Part shown: one piece after another, positions 37,786 to 47,253 of the stretch | Numbering within the stretch: position 1 is the first letter of the stretch | How the letters are laid out: every line of letters starts with the position of its first letter | Assembly: GCF_001571265.1 (NCBI RefSeq) | Contig: NZ_BCTL01000016.1 | Location: forward strand, 1 to 64,000 | Reading direction: 5' to 3' | DNA: 64,000 nucleotides | Origin: Cedecea neteri NBRC 105707 = ATCC 33855 | GTDB taxonomy: Bacteria > Pseudomonadota > Gammaproteobacteria > Enterobacterales > Enterobacteriaceae | The notes under the pieces: model-generated | What the model was told of the DNA's origin: nothing | Database searches by the model: none | Seen by the model: the letters and a program-made list of their open reading frames with translations, nothing else | Program-made: the position numbers and the translations under genes

Positions 37786-38385
37786 TTAAAGCGGTGAATC
37801 CTGGCTTATCTCATCCAGTGAAAGCTGGAAGCTTGGCACAAAGACCTGCATAAAATAATCCATCTCCGGGCTATGGCGGTCGGCCAGCGTTTTTTCCAGG
37901 CGACTTTTAGCCAGCAGAAACTCGTTGTTCCCCGCCGACAGTTCCTCCAGGCATTTCAGATAAGCACAGAGCGCATCCGCCTGTTTTACCAGCGCTTTCT
38001 CTTCTTCACTGTAGCTATGCTCATCAATCAGCGGCGCCCAGATATCGCGCAGCTCTTCCGGCACCATGTCAATCAGCTTCTGCTGCGCAATCTTTTCAAT
38101 AGCTTTGTATTCGTGCGCGATTTGCGAATTGAAGTATTTTACCGGCGTGGGTAAATCCCCGGTCAGCACTTCGCTGGCGTCGTGGTACATCGCCAGAAGC
38201 GCAATTCTCTCAGCGTTAACGTTGCCGTTAAACTTGCGATTCTTGATGGCGGCGAGCGCGTGGGCAACCATGGCGACCTGCAGGCTGTGTTCGGACACAT
38301 TCTCGGTGCGGACGTTGCGCATCAGCGGCCAGCGGTTGATCAGTTTCAGGCGGGAGAGGTGGGCAAAAAAATGGCTCTGATTCAT
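37786..38385 (-). CDS. yfbR: 5'-deoxynucleotidase YfbR
   Basis: YfbR is an HD-domain phosphohydrolase that removes phosphate from deoxyribonucleoside 5'-monophosphates. The 199 residues equal K-12. The metal ligands His33 (in SEHSLQVA), the HD pair in [13 protein letters not shown] and a later Asp in KQADALCAY are present. The frame runs 20 codons further upstream, but the ATG at 38385 matches the homologue ([13 protein letters not shown]). It lies downstream of alaA on the same strand, 76 bp after its stop. Confidence 0.94.
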   Translation of the reverse strand: MNQSHFFAHLSRLKLINRWPLMRNVRTENVSEHSLQVAMVAHALAAIKNRKFNGNVNAERIALLAMYHDASEVLTGDLPTPVKYFNSQIAHEYKAIEKIAQQKLIDMVPEELRDIWAPLIDEHSYSEEEKALVKQADALCAYLKCLEELSAGNNEFLLAKSRLEKTLADRHSPEMDYFMQVFVPSFQLSLDEISQDSPL

Positions 38386-38461
38386 GACGTTCTCGCGGTT
38401 ACAACTTGGTGACGCCATTGTGGGGGGAGAAGGGGGACATTGCAAATGCCCCCCGAACGGC

Positions 38462-39676
38462 TTACTGGTGGTAATGGCCGAGGAAACGGCCCAGCTTGGC
38501 TATAGACATTTCCAGGTCATCAATGCGCGGCAGAGTCACAATACGCACATGATCCGGCCACGGCCAGTTAAATGCCGTACCCTGAACCAGCAGAACTTTT
38601 TCCTGCAGCAGGAAGTCCAGCACCATTTTCTGGTCGTCATGGATATTGAAGCGCTTCGCGTCAATTTTCGGGAACATGTACAGCGCGCCGCGAGGCTTGA
38701 CGCAGGAGACGCCGGGAATTTCGTTGATCAGTTCCCATGCCCGGTTACGCTGTTCGTACAGGCGGCCGCCGGGCACGATAAATTCGCTGATGCTCTGGTA
38801 GCCTCCCAGCGCGGTTTGAATCGCATGTTGCGCCGGAACGTTGGCGCACAGGCGCATGGAGGCCAGCATTTCCAGGCCTTCTATATAGCCTTTAGCATGC
38901 TTCTTCGGCCCGTTAAGCACCATCCAGCCCTGACGGAAACCGGCAACGCGGTAGGTTTTTGACAGGCCGTTAAAGGTAATCGTCAGCAGATCCGGTGCCA
39001 GCGCGGCAATGGAGTGATGTTCGGCATCGTCATAGAGAATTTTGTCGTAGATCTCATCGGCAAAGATGATCAGATTATGCTGGCGCGCAATTTCGACAAT
39101 CTCTAACAGCAGCTCTTTGGAGTAAACGGCGCCGGTAGGGTTGTTCGGATTGATAATCACAATGCCGCGCGTGCGTGGAGTGATTTTAGCCCGAATATCG
39201 TCGAGATCCGGGAACCAGTCTGAACTCTCGTCACACAGGTAATGCACCGCTTTACCGCTGGAGAGGGAAACGGCCGCTGTCCAAAGCGGATAGTCCGGCG
39301 CGGGAACCAGCATTTCATCCCCGCTGTTTAGCAGAGCCTGCATAGACTGAACGATCAATTCGGAAACACCGTTACCGATGTAGATATCTTCCGTGGTGAC
39401 ATCCCGCATCCCGCGAGCCTGATAGTGCTGCATGATGGCTTTACGGGCAGAAAAGAGCCCTTTGGAGTCGCAATATCCCTGGGCTGTCGGAAGATTACGG
39501 ATCACATCAACAAGGATCTCATCCGGCGCTTCGAAACCGAACGGCGCGGGGTTACCGATGTTGAGTTTAAGCACTTTGTTGCCTTCTTCTTCAAGGCGTT
39601 TTGCCTCTTTGAGTACCGGGCCACGGATGTCATAACAGACATTATCAAGTTTGCTGGATTTTTCGATGGGGGACAT
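38462..39676 (-). CDS. alaA: Glutamate-pyruvate aminotransferase AlaA
   Basis: AlaA (formerly YfbQ) makes alanine from pyruvate and glutamate. The 404 residues are a class I/II PLP aminotransferase; the PLP lysine lies in [15 protein letters not shown] (near residue 240), and [10 protein letters not shown] and ADEIYDK are the usual cofactor contacts. The ATG at 39676 follows AAGG and matches [10 protein letters not shown] of K-12; the open frame extends 19 codons upstream without homology. The promoter must lie in the long gap shared with lrhA. Confidence 0.96.
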   Translation of the reverse strand: MSPIEKSSKLDNVCYDIRGPVLKEAKRLEEEGNKVLKLNIGNPAPFGFEAPDEILVDVIRNLPTAQGYCDSKGLFSARKAIMQHYQARGMRDVTTEDIYIGNGVSELIVQSMQALLNSGDEMLVPAPDYPLWTAAVSLSSGKAVHYLCDESSDWFPDLDDIRAKITPRTRGIVIINPNNPTGAVYSKELLLEIVEIARQHNLIIFADEIYDKILYDDAEHHSIAALAPDLLTITFNGLSKTYRVAGFRQGWMVLNGPKKHAKGYIEGLEMLASMRLCANVPAQHAIQTALGGYQSISEFIVPGGRLYEQRNRAWELINEIPGVSCVKPRGALYMFPKIDAKRFNIHDDQKMVLDFLLQEKVLLVQGTAFNWPWPDHVRIVTLPRIDDLEMSIAKLGRFLGHYHQ

Positions 39677-40677
39677 GAAGCTTCGACCTTTGTTGTTAAT
39701 TTCGCGTCCTGCCGTGGAAGCGCACCGCCACAATGTACTCCTGCTGCAGCAAGATTTGAAGGATGAGGCTTTAAGAAACGCAATTTATCTTTGCAGCACA
39801 ATGTATAAGTCGCAATGCGATCTTAAAAACATTGATAGTTAAATAATCTTATTATTTATTTTATTGCAGATTAATAATCTGCAATATTGTTTTGGTGTAA
39901 TGTTATTCGCTGCTTCGTGCTCAGTACTAAGCGAGAGGTTCTGTGGATGTAAATGCGTTGTCGCTAAACATAAGGAAAAATTAATATTCATGCCTGGAAC
40001 ATTAAGGGATTAATGAAAAGGTAGTTAAAGAGATGTATATCAAAAGATTGGTTAATGTAATAGATAAATACCTCGGCAATAATTAAGTGTCTTTTATTAT
40101 AGTTTGCGGCTGACTTCAAAAAACGTTGTAAATAATCAACAAGGTGGAAACCACAAAAAGAGAATAAGATCAGATAATTCGTAATAAGTGTTATAAAACA
40201 TCATGTTTTACTGTAAGATGGGCTACGAAAAATGGTAGGTTTTGGATGCCAATGGCTGCGTTAAACGCGTGCTTTAGTCGGTGTCTTAAAATATTTCTAT
40301 TATTATTCAACTGGTTGTGTGTTTTGGCCGGTTTAAGCCTGCCGCTATACTCCAGCCCGTTAAATAATCATATAAAAGCTTATTAAAAGTCGTTTTTCGG
40401 AGCTGATTTACCTTTATTACTCAGTTTTAAAATAGCTGACTGGTAGGATGAGTGGGTGAGTTTTTTCTTATCCGGGCCTGCCTAATATCCCGTTAGGGCG
40501 TGTTTCAGATAATTGTGACATGCCGGGGAATACAAAAATAACAAACAGAAGCGTCGCTAACGTATGCGGCCAAGACTACCGGAGACATTCGGTAAAAGGA
40601 ATTGCTTTATCTCTTTGATAAATCATAGCAATACAACCAGGGCAGACTCGAAAGAGCAACCTATTAGTGAATAAATT
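39677..40677. promoter_or_regulatory. Long AT-rich alaA-lrhA intergenic region
   Basis: About 1 kb without a credible gene; forward reading frames are short and lack ribosome sites. Base composition shifts to AT-rich from about 39,800 to 40,450, typical of H-NS-bound control regions. It must contain the alaA promoter at its left end and lrhA promoter(s); in E. coli lrhA also has a long leader. A 23-bp perfect inverted repeat is at 39863-39885. Confidence 0.65.
39863..39885. promoter_or_regulatory. 23-bp palindrome in the alaA-lrhA gap
   Basis: ATTGCAGATT-AAT-AATCTGCAAT has perfect 10-bp arms. It may be an operator, for example for autoregulation by LrhA or for control of alaA, whose start is about 190 bp away. 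The binding protein is unknown. Confidence 0.45.
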
Positions 40678-41613
40678 ATGATTAACGCAAATCGTCCGAT
40701 ACTGAACCTCGACCTCGATCTGCTGAGGACCTTCGTTGCGGTCGCCGATCTCAATACCTTTGCGGCCGCTGCAGCGGCAGTGTGCCGTACTCAATCCGCT
40801 GTAAGCCAACAGATGCAGCGACTTGAGCAATTAGTCGGGAAAGAGCTTTTTGCCCGACATGGCCGCAATAAACTGCTCACCGAGCACGGCATTCAACTGC
40901 TGGGCTATGCGCGTAAAATCCTTCGCTTCAATGATGAAGCTTGCTCTTCACTGATGTTTAACAACCTGCAAGGGTCGCTTACCCTTGGCGCCTCTGATGA
41001 AACGGCCGATACCATCTTGCCGTTCCTGTTAAACCGTATCAGTTCGGTGTACCCCAAGCTGGCGCTGGACGTCAGGGTCAAACGCAACCCATTCATGATT
41101 GAAATGCTTAATCAGCATGAGGTCGATCTGGTGGTGACAACCTCAAACCCTTCTAACTTTGATGCCCTTGTCCTGCGAACTTCGCCCACGCTCTGGTACT
41201 GTGCCGCTGATTATGTCTTTCAGAGTGGGGAAGCGCTGCCGCTGGTCATGCTCGATGATCCAAGCCCGTACCGCGATATGATGCTCGAGCATCTCGATGC
41301 CAGCCAGACGCCATGGCGTATTTCTTATGTTGCCTCTACGCTTGCCGCCGTTAGGGCTGCGGTAAAAGCGGGCTTAGGCGTGACGGCCCGGCCGGTTGAA
41401 ATGATGAGTCCGGAACTTCGTGTCCTGGGGGCGTCAGAAGGGCTGCCAGTTCTCCCTGAAACCCGATATCTGCTGTGTAAAAACCCTGAAAGCGGTAATG
41501 AGTTGGCGCAGGCGATCTTCAGTGCGCTGGCGACGCCAGAGAATCCTTACCGCTATAACACGGCGGGAAGTGAAGGGGACGACACGCTGCTGGTTGAGGG
41601 AGATTTTGAGTAG
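40678..41613 (+). CDS. lrhA: LysR-family regulator LrhA
   Basis: LrhA represses flhDC, hence motility, and fimbrial genes, and influences RpoS in E. coli. The 311 residues (K-12: 312) contain the LysR helix-turn-helix (about 16-75, [22 protein letters not shown]) and a C-terminal effector domain starting [10 protein letters not shown]. The ribosome site is weak (AGTGAATAA). The gene lies between the long AT-rich gap and nuo, as in E. coli, and ends in a strong terminator. Confidence 0.96.
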   Translation: MINANRPILNLDLDLLRTFVAVADLNTFAAAAAAVCRTQSAVSQQMQRLEQLVGKELFARHGRNKLLTEHGIQLLGYARKILRFNDEACSSLMFNNLQGSLTLGASDETADTILPFLLNRISSVYPKLALDVRVKRNPFMIEMLNQHEVDLVVTTSNPSNFDALVLRTSPTLWYCAADYVFQSGEALPLVMLDDPSPYRDMMLEHLDASQTPWRISYVASTLAAVRAAVKAGLGVTARPVEMMSPELRVLGASEGLPVLPETRYLLCKNPESGNELAQAIFSALATPENPYRYNTAGSEGDDTLLVEGDFE

Positions 41614-41650
41614 CAGCAGGCTGACTAGTTAGTAACAAAATATTAAAGAT

Positions 41651-41698
41651 AAAAAATGGGCCGTTGGTGGTTTTTATTACACCAACGGCCCATTTTTT
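41651..41698 (+). terminator. Strong terminator after lrhA
   Basis: A 19-bp perfect stem, AAAAAATGGGCCGTTGGTG (41651-41669) with its complement (41680-41698), ends in TTTTTT. It isolates lrhA from the nuo promoter region. Confidence 0.92.
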
Positions 41699-42244
41699 AT
41701 ACCTGATTTTCATTAAACCGCGTGGGCTTTCATCTTTCCTAACAAATTCAATGTATTGGTTATGCGTTTATTTTTGTTCGTTTTGTGAGCGAAAACTTCG
41801 CGCAAAGGCCAGGTAATGTTAAAAAACGCATAACAATGTTGCTTCTTTTTGAAGTGGATTAACAAAAGCGTGTCTCAGATCAAGAAAATACTCCCTCTTG
41901 GGGGGAGGAATAGTTGAGATTTCCTGCCAAAATATAGGGGCTGTTTATTTTTTCACACGGAACGGACACGATTCACCCTCATCTAAATCTGGTCTTTACG
42001 CGAGTGTTGATGAGTTTTAACGCATTAAATGTTAATGAATTGCTGTCGGTGTAAATTAATGTGTGGATACTTTTGTTAAAGTTGACAAAAGGTTATAGAA
42101 AGGAGTAAAAAACCCCATCAATTGGCTGCCTACGCATTATTTCCGGTAGTTATTGTACGGTTGATTGTTCCTCCCCATGAATCGATGTGGCGTTCATCTG
42201 CCAACAAGAGCAGAGACTTTGGCGCCACTTTTGATGAGTAAGCA
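41699..42244. promoter_or_regulatory. nuo operon promoter and leader region
   Basis: These 546 bp contain no gene and lead into nuoA. The region is AT-rich toward its 3' half and has TTGACA at about 42084 and two ArcA-like direct repeats at 42020-42045. K-12 nuo is controlled here by ArcA, NarL and FNR. I cannot place the start sites exactly. Confidence 0.6.
42020..42045 (+). promoter_or_regulatory. Candidate ArcA direct repeats upstream of nuo
   Basis: Two 15-mers, starting at 42020 and 42031, each match the ArcA consensus GTTAATTAAATGTTA at about 11 of 15 positions and are 11 bp apart, the repeat spacing described for ArcA sites. ArcA represses nuo in E. coli. Confidence 0.45.
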
Positions 42245-42691
42245 ATGAGTATGTCAACATCCACTGAAGTTATCGCTCATCACTGGGCGTTCGCTGTCTT
42301 TCTTATTGTCGCCGTTGGCCTGTGCTGTCTGATGCTTGTCGGGGGCTGGTTCCTTGGCGGAAGAGCTAAGGCACGGCACAAAAATACCCCCTTCGAGTCG
42401 GGCATCGACTCCGTTGGTACGGCGCGTCTACGTCTCTCCGCCAAGTTTTACCTGGTCGCCATGTTCTTCGTTATCTTTGACGTGGAAGCCTTGTATCTCT
42501 ACGCGTGGTCAACTTCTATCCGTGAAAGCGGCTGGATTGGCTTCGTCGAGGCCGCAATTTTCATTTTAGTGCTACTGGCTGGTCTGGTTTATCTGGTGCG
42601 TATTGGCGCTCTGGATTGGACTCCTGCGCGTTCGCGTCGTGAGAAAATCAACCCGGAAACAGACAGTCTCACTAACCGTCATACGCAGTAA
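42245..42691 (+). CDS. nuoA: NADH-quinone oxidoreductase subunit A
   Basis: NuoA is a small membrane subunit at the junction between the peripheral and membrane arms of complex I. The 148 residues (K-12: 147) have three membrane segments (about 15-38, 68-88 and 98-118). The loop between the first two carries the conserved FESGID motif. It is the first gene of the 13-gene nuo operon. Confidence 0.97.
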   Translation: MSMSTSTEVIAHHWAFAVFLIVAVGLCCLMLVGGWFLGGRAKARHKNTPFESGIDSVGTARLRLSAKFYLVAMFFVIFDVEALYLYAWSTSIRESGWIGFVEAAIFILVLLAGLVYLVRIGALDWTPARSRREKINPETDSLTNRHTQ

Positions 42692-42706
42692 TAGCGAGGC
42701 AATAAG

Positions 42707-43381
42707 ATGGACTATACGCTCACCCGCATAGACCCCAACGGTGAGAATGACCGTTACCCCCTGCAAAAGCAGGAGATCGTAACCGATCCCCTCGAACAAG
42801 AGATTAACCGCAGCGTTTACATGGGCAAGCTTGAGCATGCCATGCACGATGTGGTGAACTGGGGTCGCAAAAATTCAATCTGGCCATACAACTTTGGCCT
42901 TTCCTGCTGCTATGTAGAGATGGTGACCTCGTTTACCGCTGTGCATGACGTGGCGCGTTTCGGTGCAGAAGTTTTACGTGCTTCTCCTCGTCAGGCTGAC
43001 CTGATGGTAGTGGCCGGTACCTGCTTCACCAAAATGGCTCCGGTAATTCAGCGCCTTTACGATCAGATGCTGGAACCTAAATGGGTGATTTCCATGGGGG
43101 CCTGCGCTAACTCTGGCGGCATGTACGACATCTATTCCGTTGTGCAGGGCGTCGATAAGTTTATCCCGGTTGATGTTTATATCCCTGGTTGCCCACCGCG
43201 TCCGGAGGCTTACATGCAGGCGCTGATGCTGCTGCAGGAGTCTATCGGCAAAGAGCGTCGCCCGCTGTCGTGGGTTGTTGGCGATCAGGGCGTTTACCGC
43301 GCCAATATGCAGTCCGAGCGCGAGCGTAAGCGCGGCGAGCGTATCGCGGTAACCAACCTGCGGACGCCGGACGAGATTTAA
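42707..43381 (+). CDS. nuoB: NADH-quinone oxidoreductase subunit B
   Basis: NuoB holds the [4Fe-4S] cluster N2, which passes electrons to quinone. Cysteines 67, 68, 133 and 162 ([23 protein letters not shown]) are the expected ligands. The 224 residues exceed K-12 (220) because of a short insertion near residues 43-50 ([10 protein letters not shown]), before the conserved core. It lies 15 bp after nuoA. Confidence 0.97.
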   Translation: MDYTLTRIDPNGENDRYPLQKQEIVTDPLEQEINRSVYMGKLEHAMHDVVNWGRKNSIWPYNFGLSCCYVEMVTSFTAVHDVARFGAEVLRASPRQADLMVVAGTCFTKMAPVIQRLYDQMLEPKWVISMGACANSGGMYDIYSVVQGVDKFIPVDVYIPGCPPRPEAYMQALMLLQESIGKERRPLSWVVGDQGVYRANMQSERERKRGERIAVTNLRTPDEI

Positions 43382-43479
43382 TTAGCGCCTGCGGTCAGTA
43401 AGCGTCTTTGTATATCAATACTATAAAAGCAAAGGCACTGAGCGCAGTCACCACAGAACCATTTGCAATGGTGAGAACT

Positions 43480-45279
43480 ATGACCGATTTAACCGCGCAA
43501 GACGCCGCTATGCCAGCCTGGCAGACAAGGGATCACCTGGATGATCCGGTCATTGGCGAATTGCGTAACCGTTTTGGGCCGGATGCCTTTACCGTTCAGC
43601 CAACCCGCACCGGGGTGCCCGTAGTTTGGGTTAAGCGCGAACAGTTACTGGAAGTGGTCGATTTCCTTAAGAAATCACCAAAACCCTACGTTATGCTGTT
43701 CGACCTGCATGGCATGGATGAGCGTTTACGCACACACCGCAACGGATTACCGGCTGCGGATTTTTCCGTTTTCTACCACCTGATTTCCATTGAACGCAAT
43801 CGCGATATCATGCTCAAGGTGGCGTTGTCTGAAAACGATCTCAACCTGCCGACGCTGACGAAAATCTTCCCGAACGCCAACTGGTACGAGCGTGAAACAT
43901 GGGAGATGTTTGGCATCACCTTTAATGGCCACCCGCACCTGACGCGCATCATGATGCCGCCGACCTGGGAAGGCCACCCGCTGCGTAAAGACTACCCGGC
44001 GCGCGCCACAGAATTCGATCCGTTTATCCTGACTAAACAGAAAGAAGATCTGGAAATGGAAGCGCTGACCTTCAAGCCTGAAGAGTGGGGCATGAAGCGC
44101 AGCAGCGAGCATGAAGACTTCATGTTCCTGAACCTGGGGCCAAACCACCCTTCCGCACACGGTGCTTTCCGTATCATCCTGCAGCTGGACGGCGAAGAGA
44201 TCGTCGACTGCGTGCCGGATATCGGCTACCACCACCGCGGCGCAGAGAAAATGGGTGAGCGCCAGTCCTGGCACAGCTACATTCCGTATACCGACCGTAT
44301 CGAATACCTCGGCGGCTGCGTCAACGAAATGCCTTACGTGCTGGCGGTTGAAAAGCTGGCCGGCATTGTTGTGCCGGAGCGCGTTGAAGTTATCCGCGTT
44401 ATGCTTTCCGAGCTATTCCGTATCAACAGCCACCTGCTGTACATCTCCACCTTTATCCAGGACGTGGGCGCCATGACCCCGGTGTTCTTCGCCTTTACCG
44501 ATCGTCAGAAAATCTACGATCTGGTGGAAGCGATCACCGGCTTCCGTATGCACCCGGCCTGGTTCCGTATCGGCGGCGTTGCACACGACCTGCCGAAGGG
44601 CTGGGAGCGTCTGCTGAAAGAGTTCCTCGAGTGGATGCCGAAGCGCCTGGATTCCTATGAGAAAGCCGCGCTGCGCAACACCATTCTGAAAGGCCGTTCT
44701 CAGGGCGTTGCGGCCTATACCGCGAAAGAAGCGCTGGAGTGGGGCACCACCGGTGCTGGTCTGCGCGCTACCGGTATCGACTTCGACGTGCGTAAGGCCC
44801 GCCCTTACTCTGGCTACCAGAACTTCGACTTCGAAGTACCGGTTGGCGGTGGCATCAGCGACTGCTACACCCGCGTCATGCTGAAAGTTGAAGAGCTTCG
44901 CCAGAGCCTGCGCATCCTTGAGCAGTGCCTGAAAAATATGCCAGCCGGCCCGTTCAAAGCGGATCACCCGCTGACCACGCCGCCGCCGAAAGAGCGCACG
45001 CTGCAGCATATCGAAACCCTGATCACTCACTTCCTGCAGGTTTCCTGGGGCCCGGTTATGCCGGCCAACGAATCCTTCCAGATGATTGAGGCAACGAAAG
45101 GGATTAACAGTTACTACCTGACCAGTGACGCTAGCACCATGAGCTACCGTACCCGTATTCGTACCCCGAGCTTTGCGCACCTGCAGCAAATTCCGGCGGC
45201 GATCCGCGGCAGCCTGGTTTCAGACCTGATTGTCTATCTGGGTAGTATCGATTTTGTAATGTCTGATGTGGATCGCTAA
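43480..45279 (+). CDS. nuoC: NADH-quinone oxidoreductase fused subunit C/D
   Basis: As in other enterobacteria the C and D subunits are one chain of about 599 residues. The C part (to about 180) has the 30-kDa signature [20 protein letters not shown]. The D part (49-kDa homologue) has [11 protein letters not shown] and the quinone-site region [10 protein letters not shown]. The start is uncertain: the ATG at 43480 has GGTGAGA at good spacing; an ATG at 43468 would give the four-residue-longer form. Confidence 0.95.
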   Translation: MTDLTAQDAAMPAWQTRDHLDDPVIGELRNRFGPDAFTVQPTRTGVPVVWVKREQLLEVVDFLKKSPKPYVMLFDLHGMDERLRTHRNGLPAADFSVFYHLISIERNRDIMLKVALSENDLNLPTLTKIFPNANWYERETWEMFGITFNGHPHLTRIMMPPTWEGHPLRKDYPARATEFDPFILTKQKEDLEMEALTFKPEEWGMKRSSEHEDFMFLNLGPNHPSAHGAFRIILQLDGEEIVDCVPDIGYHHRGAEKMGERQSWHSYIPYTDRIEYLGGCVNEMPYVLAVEKLAGIVVPERVEVIRVMLSELFRINSHLLYISTFIQDVGAMTPVFFAFTDRQKIYDLVEAITGFRMHPAWFRIGGVAHDLPKGWERLLKEFLEWMPKRLDSYEKAALRNTILKGRSQGVAAYTAKEALEWGTTGAGLRATGIDFDVRKARPYSGYQNFDFEVPVGGGISDCYTRVMLKVEELRQSLRILEQCLKNMPAGPFKADHPLTTPPPKERTLQHIETLITHFLQVSWGPVMPANESFQMIEATKGINSYYLTSDASTMSYRTRIRTPSFAHLQQIPAAIRGSLVSDLIVYLGSIDFVMSDVDR

Positions 45280-45281
45280 CT

Positions 45282-45782
45282 ATGCACGATAACCAACAAA
45301 ACCAGGCTGAGGCTTTTGAGCTGAGTGCGGCAGAGCGTGAGGCGATTGAGCACGAGAAACACCATTACGAAGATGCCCGTGCGGCCTCTATCGAAGCGCT
45401 GAAAATCGTTCAGAAACAGCGCGGCTGGGTACCGGATGGCGCTATCTACGCTATCGCTGATGTGCTGGGTATCCCGGCCAGCGACGTAGAGGGCGTGGCC
45501 ACGTTCTATAGCCAAATCTTCCGCCAGCCGGTAGGCCGTCACGTGATTCGCTACTGCGACAGCGTGGTTTGCCATATCACCGGCTACCAGGGCATTCAGT
45601 CGGCTATCGAAGCCAAACTGAACATCAAACCGGGCCAGACCACGTTTGATGGTCGTTTCACCCTGCTGCCAACCTGCTGTCTGGGTAACTGCGACAAGGG
45701 GCCGACCATGATGATTGATGAGGACACTCACAGCCATCTGACGCCGGAAGCCATCCCTGACTTGCTGGAGCAGTATAAATGA
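45282..45782 (+). CDS. nuoE: NADH-quinone oxidoreductase subunit E
   Basis: NuoE belongs to the NADH dehydrogenase module and carries [2Fe-2S] cluster N1a, ligated by Cys92, Cys97, Cys133 and Cys137. The 166 residues equal K-12. The gene starts 2 bp after the nuoC stop and overlaps nuoF by 4 bp. Confidence 0.97.
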   Translation: MHDNQQNQAEAFELSAAEREAIEHEKHHYEDARAASIEALKIVQKQRGWVPDGAIYAIADVLGIPASDVEGVATFYSQIFRQPVGRHVIRYCDSVVCHITGYQGIQSAIEAKLNIKPGQTTFDGRFTLLPTCCLGNCDKGPTMMIDEDTHSHLTPEAIPDLLEQYK

Positions 45783-47125
45783 AGACGATTATTCGTACTG
45801 CCGAAACGCATCCGCTGACCTGGCGTCTGCGTGATGACAAACAGCCTGTCTGGCTCGACGAATACCGCAGCAAAAACGGCTATGAAGGCGCGCGTAAGGC
45901 GCTGACCGGCATGGCCCCAGATGAAATCGTTAATGCGGTAAAAGACGCCGGTCTGAAGGGGCGCGGCGGCGCGGGCTTTTCCACCGGTTTGAAGTGGAGC
46001 CTGATGCCAAAAGACGAGTCCATGAACATCCGTTACCTGCTGTGTAACGCCGATGAAATGGAGCCGGGCACCTATAAAGACCGCCTGCTGATGGAGCAAC
46101 TGCCACACCTGCTGGTGGAAGGCATGCTGATCTCCGCCTTTGCGCTTAAGGCTTACCGTGGCTACATCTTCCTGCGCGGTGAGTACATTGAAGCGGCTGT
46201 TCATTTGCGCCGCGCAATCGCTGAAGCCACTGAAGCAGGCCTGCTTGGCAAAAACATTCTGGGTTCCGGGTTCGACTTCGAGCTTATCGTGCACACCGGG
46301 GCAGGGCGTTATATCTGCGGTGAAGAAACCGCGCTGATTAACTCCCTGGAAGGTCGCCGTGCGAACCCTCGCTCCAAGCCACCGTTCCCGGCCTCCAGCG
46401 GCGTATGGGGTAAACCGACCTGTGTAAACAACGTCGAAACCCTGTGCAACGTGCCTGCGATTCTGGCGAACGGCGTTGAGTGGTACCAGGGCATTGGCGG
46501 CGGCATGAGTAAAGATGCCGGCACCAAGCTGATGGGCTTCTCTGGCCGCGTGAAAAACCCTGGCGTCTGGGAATTACCTTTCGGGACCACAGCACGTGAG
46601 ATCCTGGAAGAATACGCCGGCGGCATGCGTGATGGCCTGAAGTTTAAAGCCTGGCAGCCGGGCGGGGCGGGGACCGACTTCCTGACGGAAGCGCACCTCG
46701 ATCTGCCGATGGAATTTGAAAGTATTGGTAAAGCAGGCAGCCGTCTCGGTACGGCGCTGGCAATGGCGGTAGACCATGAAATCGGTATGGTGCCGCTGGT
46801 GCGTAACCTGGAAGAGTTCTTTGCCCGTGAATCCTGCGGCTGGTGTACACCGTGTCGCGATGGTCTGCCGTGGAGCGTAAAAATCCTGCGCGCGCTTGAG
46901 CGTGGCGAAGGGCAGCCGGGGGATATCGAAACCCTCGAGCAGCTGTGCCGCCACCTGGGACCGGGTAAAACCTTCTGTGCCCACGCGCCGGGTGCCGTTG
47001 AGCCATTGCAGAGTGCGATTAAATATTTCCGCGACGAATTCGAAGCAGGCATTGCCAAACAGGATTACGGAAATCTGCGTGCCATTAATGGCATTCAGCC
47101 GAACCTGTTAAAAACGCGCTGGTGA
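45779..47125 (+). CDS. nuoF: NADH-quinone oxidoreductase subunit F
   Basis: NuoF binds NADH, FMN and the [4Fe-4S] cluster N3. The 448 residues (K-12: 445) show the glycine-rich [13 protein letters not shown] nucleotide motif near 60-72, the FMN/NADH region [11 protein letters not shown], and cluster ligands in ESCGWCTPC plus a later Cys in [13 protein letters not shown]-like palindrome separates it from nuoG; in K-12 the two genes are close together. Confidence 0.97.
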   Translation: MKTIIRTAETHPLTWRLRDDKQPVWLDEYRSKNGYEGARKALTGMAPDEIVNAVKDAGLKGRGGAGFSTGLKWSLMPKDESMNIRYLLCNADEMEPGTYKDRLLMEQLPHLLVEGMLISAFALKAYRGYIFLRGEYIEAAVHLRRAIAEATEAGLLGKNILGSGFDFELIVHTGAGRYICGEETALINSLEGRRANPRSKPPFPASSGVWGKPTCVNNVETLCNVPAILANGVEWYQGIGGGMSKDAGTKLMGFSGRVKNPGVWELPFGTTAREILEEYAGGMRDGLKFKAWQPGGAGTDFLTEAHLDLPMEFESIGKAGSRLGTALAMAVDHEIGMVPLVRNLEEFFARESCGWCTPCRDGLPWSVKILRALERGEGQPGDIETLEQLCRHLGPGKTFCAHAPGAVEPLQSAIKYFRDEFEAGIAKQDYGNLRAINGIQPNLLKTRW

Positions 47126-47130
47126 TATCG

Positions 47131-47189
47131 CCCCTCACCCCGGCCCTCTCCCCTAAGGGGCGAGGGAGAAAGCGAAAACGGGTGAGGGT
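47131..47189. repeat. REP-like palindrome, copy F, inside the nuo operon
   Basis: Outer arms CCCTCACCC (47132-47140) and GGGTGAGGG (47180-47188), inner arms CCCTCTCCCC and GGGGCGAGGG. It fills most of the 128-bp nuoF-nuoG gap and must be transcribed as part of the operon mRNA. Confidence 0.8.
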
Positions 47190-47253
47190 GCATTGCACAA
47201 GAATTTTTGATTAACGCCTGAAGTTATTCAGGCCAACTGGAAGCATGCTGACT

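Noticed and set aside
39651-39842. A 63-codon forward frame at the 5' end of alaA
   Set aside because: It is antisense to the conserved alaA start and has no ribosome site or homology.
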